9,956 bases of DNA, taken from Desulfovibrio sp. Its GTDB lineage: Bacteria; Desulfobacterota; Desulfovibrionia; Desulfovibrionales; Desulfovibrionaceae. The notes below the pieces were generated by a model. That model did no database searches, had not been told where the DNA came from, and was given only the letters and a program-made list of their open reading frames with translations. The stretch is from the NCBI GenBank assembly GCA_031270875.1, contig JAISXC010000108.1, forward strand, positions 1 through 9,956, in the 5' to 3' direction. Positions 7,506 to 9,956 of the stretch are shown here, in pieces (the first letter of the stretch is position 1; each line of letters starts with the position of its first letter). A program made the translations under genes and the position numbers.

Positions 7506-8651
7506 TTATCGCAATCCCGCAAGCCATGCCCCAAAGGAAGGCCGGACGGGCGGGCGCGGTTTCCGCCAACCCGAATCCCGCCCGGAGTCGGAAAAACGCA
7601 GGCGTTCACGCGCGAGGGAAAGGCCTGATTTCGCGGCGTCGTCTTTCACCAGTTCCACCATAAGCTGAAAGGGAATATCCGCCTTGGGACGCAAGGCCAT
7701 GAGTTTGCGCACAAAAGCGAGGGAAGATCCGAAACGCAGGTCGTGCACAAGCCAGAATCCCTCAAAAGACTCGCCGGATGCGGCTTGTCCGGTGTGGCCC
7801 TGTCCGGGGGCGTCCTGTCCGCGCAAGGGGACCATGACAGGCAACATGGAAAAGTCCAGAAAATATTTGCAGACTGTTGAGGCATGCGCGAGATCCTCAG
7901 CCAACGCCGCGGGCATCCCCCTGTATCCCCGCGCGGGGGCCCGCTCTCTCCCGAAAGCGTCAAGGGGCTGTTCGAAAACGGTTATCGGGGCGTTTTCTCC
8001 CCGCCCTTGTTTCTCCGCAAAAAGGACGCGCCAGAACAGGGGCGACAAAGCATCGGGCAGTACCGTCACCTGCCGGGCCTGGCGGCCTTGGGCAGCCAGG
8101 CGCGCGGTTACGCTTGCCGTGTGGAGACTGTTGAGGCCCACGCCAAGGGCGGGCCAGAGGAAAATCCAGGCGAATGCCGCAAGAGCCGCGGCGCGGGAGG
8201 AATTTTTAACGGCGTAAACCAGTCCGCAGAGAAGGGGCAGGGTGAGCAGCGGATCAACAACGAACAGCCCGTTCAGGCGTACCCGCTCATGGGAGAAGGG
8301 CAGGAAAATCATTGTGCCGTATGTGGTAACGACGTCAAGCCAGATGTGCAGTCCCACGAGAGCGCCCATGAACAGCCAAACCTTGGCGAAACTCCAGCGT
8401 CCGGGCGCGGTTCGCCAGAGAGGACGGCTTGCGCAGGCGAGCAGCAGCCCCATGACGGGCAAGGCCGCAAGGGAATGGGTGATGCCCCGGTGCAGCAGCA
8501 AAAACTGCAGAGGCCCGGATGCGAAAAAAATATCCACGTCAGGTGAAGCGGCCGCCAGAGCGGCCAGCGGCAGGGCAAGGCGGTGCGCCGGGCGTTCTTT
8601 CACGGCCAGAAAGGCAATTGCGCCGGAGGCCGCGTGGGTGATCGGATCCAT
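7506..8651 (-). CDS. DUF457/YdjM-type membrane-bound metal-dependent hydrolase
   Basis: Inner-membrane protein of 381 residues. The N-terminal half carries the family's metal-site pattern: 'MDPITHAASG' with His6, 'SPDVDIFF' with Asp38/Asp40, 'HRGITHS' (54-60) and 'HIWLD' with His102/Asp106, threaded through about five hydrophobic segments (24-36, 61-75, 91-110, 130-148, 152-168). The second half, from about residue 180, is soluble and extra compared with short family members such as E. coli YdjM; it has no feature I recognise. The family is annotated as a hydrolase by motif, and the substrate is generally unknown; phospholipid-type substrates are a guess. ATG 8651 has a CAGG 5 nt upstream. 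It is the first gene of the minus-strand series and is divergent from the binding protein. Confidence 0.85.
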   Translation of the reverse strand: MDPITHAASGAIAFLAVKERPAHRLALPLAALAAASPDVDIFFASGPLQFLLLHRGITHSLAALPVMGLLLACASRPLWRTAPGRWSFAKVWLFMGALVGLHIWLDVVTTYGTMIFLPFSHERVRLNGLFVVDPLLTLPLLCGLVYAVKNSSRAAALAAFAWIFLWPALGVGLNSLHTASVTARLAAQGRQARQVTVLPDALSPLFWRVLFAEKQGRGENAPITVFEQPLDAFGRERAPARGYRGMPAALAEDLAHASTVCKYFLDFSMLPVMVPLRGQDAPGQGHTGQAASGESFEGFWLVHDLRFGSSLAFVRKLMALRPKADIPFQLMVELVKDDAAKSGLSLARERLRFSDSGRDSGWRKPRPPVRPSFGAWLAGLR

Positions 8652-8667
8652 GTTTGCCTGTTCAGGA

Positions 8668-8714
8668 ATTGGGGAAGAGCGTTACCTTGCGGACGATAGT
8701 ACTTCATCCCCAAT
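8668..8714. repeat. Inverted repeat spanning the DUF457 promoter, possible operator
   Basis: ATTGGGGA (8668-8675) and TCCCCAAT (8707-8714) are perfect 8-bp inverted arms separated by 31 nt. The right arm lies between the -35 and -10 boxes of the minus-strand promoter and the left arm lies downstream of its start. The same 7-base half-site occurs at the kinase promoter. Looping or dimer binding is possible; nothing in the window names the regulator. Confidence 0.35.
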
Positions 8715-8724
8715 AATTTGACAA
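8696..8724 (-). promoter_or_regulatory. Promoter of the DUF457 gene and possibly the whole cofactor series
   Basis: Minus-strand TTGTCA (8724-8719) and TACTAT (8701-8696), spaced by exactly 17 nt. Each is one or two bases from the consensus. Transcription would begin near 8688, about 37 nt before ATG 8651. The -35 box is the complement of the same bases that form the -35 of the plus-strand promoter. Confidence 0.6.
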
Positions 8725-8746
8725 TGTTCGCCCGACAACTTAAAAC
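8718..8746 (+). promoter_or_regulatory. Promoter of the binding protein gene
   Basis: A consensus TTGACA (8718-8723), 17 nt, then TAAAAC (8741-8746). Transcription would begin near 8753, giving a leader of roughly 45 nt before ATG 8800 and about 20 nt before the alternative ATG 8776. The -35 is perfect; the -10 is moderate. Confidence 0.6.
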
Positions 8747-8799
8747 GGTATGCGTCTGAACCGGATGCCTTTCTGATGTATTTTTCAGAGAATGAAGTT

Positions 8800-9570
8800 A
8801 TGCGATATGCTGAAAAGATAAAAAATTTTTTCTTCCTGACGGCGTTCGCCCTGGTGTTGTGCTGTTGCAGCCCCGCCGGGGCCCATGCGGAAAAGACCCT
8901 CAAAATAGGCATGGAGCGCAACTGGCCGCCGTTTTCCCATGAGGACGGGGAGGGCAATCTCAGCGGTTTCAATGTTGATATAGCCAAGGCTCTCTGTGTT
9001 GCCATGGAGCGCCGCTGCGAATTTTTTGCAATGCCCCTTGACGTCTTGCAGACGGAGTTGCGCGGGGGACGTCTCGACTTGGTGATGGACGCGTGCGCGG
9101 CATCCGGGAGTTCGGAGTATATGGTCTTTTCCGCTCCTTATTTTCACGCGCGCTTCGTCTATGTGGGCGAAATTCCGGTCGACAGGATTGAGGAGAAGAG
9201 GCCGGCGAGGATCGGCGTGCATGCGGGTGGGGCCTTGCAGCGGTATCTGGAGGAAACGAACACGTCCCGCAATACTGTTGTGGCGGATGAGATGGGAAAT
9301 ATTTTTACCGCTCTCCAGAGGCACGAGCTGGACGTGATGCTGGTCAACAGCCTTCAGGCATATGCTTTCCTTGCTTCCGGAACCGGCGGACAGTTCGGGA
9401 TAGCCGGCGAACCTCTGCCGCTTGAGGCGCTTTCCACTTCACATCACATCGGCATGCGGAAGGATGCCCCGGATATTGTCGCTGCTGTAAACAGGGCTCT
9501 GCAGGAAATACGGTATAACGGCATGTTTCTTCAGATAAATCGTGTCTGGTTTCCCCATACGTTGTATTAA
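8800..9570 (+). CDS. Periplasmic solute-binding protein, family 3 (atypical ligand site)
   Basis: 256 residues from ATG 8800. The signal peptide has a basic start, a hydrophobic core 'FFFLTAFALVL' and a likely cut after 'AHA' (residue 30). Three cysteines follow the core, but the lipobox is poor. The mature domain has the two-lobe fold signature: 'TLKIGMERNWPPFS' (33-46), 'GFNVDIAKALC' (56-66), 'LDLVMDACAAS' (92-102), 'FSAPYF' (110-115), 'RIGVHAGG' (137-144) and 'ELDVMLVNSLQAYAF' (176-190). The conserved Thr-x-x-Arg that grips a ligand alpha-carboxylate is replaced (Ala101, Ser104), and the second-lobe Asp is Asn183. An ordinary amino acid ligand is therefore unlikely. There is no ABC permease next to it. 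A membrane protein starts 54 nt downstream, so a sensing role is more likely than transport. An upstream in-frame ATG at 8776 would add eight residues before the signal and is less likely. Confidence 0.88.
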   Translation: MRYAEKIKNFFFLTAFALVLCCCSPAGAHAEKTLKIGMERNWPPFSHEDGEGNLSGFNVDIAKALCVAMERRCEFFAMPLDVLQTELRGGRLDLVMDACAASGSSEYMVFSAPYFHARFVYVGEIPVDRIEEKRPARIGVHAGGALQRYLEETNTSRNTVVADEMGNIFTALQRHELDVMLVNSLQAYAFLASGTGGQFGIAGEPLPLEALSTSHHIGMRKDAPDIVAAVNRALQEIRYNGMFLQINRVWFPHTLY

Positions 9571-9624
9571 CCCGAGTTGGCGCCGCAAGGGCGGCCATGC
9601 GAAAGCGCCTTCATCAAGAGCACC

Positions 9625-9956
9625 ATGAATTCTCTCTCCGACAAAACATCCGCAGCGGCACCGGCAGGCAGGAATGTCAGGGCAAAAACCTTTCTGCGCC
9701 TCCTTTTGCTTCTTTTTCTGTGCATATCGGCCCCGCCTGCCGGCGTGGGTTATGTGCATCTCGCCAATACCAGGAACTATCTTGATGTTCTGGAAAACGG
9801 CCGTCTGCCCGGCATGCTGGACTGCCGGCGCACGCTGGACAATATCGACGTCGTCCGGGAGCAACTCGGCATTCTCTGTCTGTCGGAAGATCCGGCCCTG
9901 TGGAGTCTGGCGAACGTGAAACTTCAGACAATCATTCCAGAACTGGCCTTTGAATC
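9625..9956 (+). CDS. Membrane-anchored protein, N-terminal part, probable sensor
   Basis: The frame is open from ATG 9625 to the right edge, giving 110 residues with no stop. A polar, Ala/Arg-rich start is followed by one strong hydrophobic segment (about residues 23-38, 'FLRLLLLLFLCISAPP'), then a polar region with cysteines at about 69 and 84 ('GMLDCRR', 'GILCLSED'). This is the layout of a membrane-anchored extracytoplasmic sensor domain whose second membrane segment and output domain would lie beyond the window. Following a binding-protein gene on the same strand, a histidine kinase or diguanylate cyclase is plausible, but no such domain is visible. The ribosome site is weak (AAGAG about 4 nt upstream of the ATG). 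An ATG at 9597 opens a different, short frame and is not favoured. Confidence 0.6.
   Translation, partial: MNSLSDKTSAAAPAGRNVRAKTFLRLLLLLFLCISAPPAGVGYVHLANTRNYLDVLENGRLPGMLDCRRTLDNIDVVREQLGILCLSEDPALWSLANVKLQTIIPELAFE

Noticed and set aside
8800..8900. Lipoprotein signal in the binding protein
   Set aside because: Three cysteines follow the hydrophobic core, but the residues before them do not fit a lipobox and a good signal peptidase I site (AHA) lies just after.
9571..9624. Terminator between the binding protein and the downstream membrane gene
   Set aside because: GC-rich GGCGC/GCGCC arms exist but are weak and widely spaced, with no U tract. Cotranscription is the simpler reading.
1..9956. 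Mobile elements, attachment sites, CRISPR arrays, tRNA or rRNA genes
   Set aside because: No transposase or integrase motifs, spaced repeats, cloverleaf sequences or rRNA-like stretches were seen on either strand.

Overview
The window is a GC-rich bacterial chromosome segment with no mobile element, CRISPR array, tRNA or rRNA that I can recognise. Gene content points to an anaerobe of the Desulfovibrio type. It has an anaerobic cobalamin branch (cbiG, cbiH), 5-aminolevulinate made by the C5 route (hemL), a ThiS/ThiG thiazole system and a large hybrid sensor kinase. From memory, Desulfovibrio vulgaris carries the same hemL-cbiG-cbiH(cobJ) order. The assignment rests on that recollection and is an inference.

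Layout. The left edge (2-217, +) holds the last 71 codons of an unrecognised helical protein. It converges on a hybrid histidine kinase (225-2516, -). Upstream of the kinase is an AT-rich stretch with a good promoter. Next comes a tight minus-strand series, read from right to left: a DUF457/YdjM-type membrane hydrolase (7506-8651), a small exported protein (7101-7505), thiS (6792-6992), thiG (5973-6758), hemL (4657-5934), cbiG (3430-4620) and cbiH (2675-3433). Gaps within the series are 0 to 38 nt, or overlaps of 4 nt, apart from a 108-nt leader before thiS. At the right edge, on the plus strand, are a short periplasmic solute-binding protein (8800-9570) and the start of a membrane protein that runs off the window (9625 onward). 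The binding protein and the DUF457 gene are divergent, and their promoters overlap at a shared -35 element.

How the genes fit together. HemL makes 5-aminolevulinate, the precursor of every tetrapyrrole. CbiH and CbiG carry out the ring contraction and the later lactone opening of the cobalt-corrin ring. ThiS and ThiG build the thiazole of thiamine. The block is therefore a cofactor operon, preceded by two envelope genes of unknown purpose. The binding protein with its membrane partner, and the hybrid kinase at the other end, look like signalling modules.

Most of the window is ordinary. The points most worth a second look are the shared-(-35) divergent promoter pair, a binding protein lacking the residues that normally hold an amino acid, the zero-spacing pairing of a DUF457 enzyme with a small secreted protein, and a CCCCAAT/ATTGGGG inverted pair in two promoter regions. 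I do not see a convincing undescribed system.
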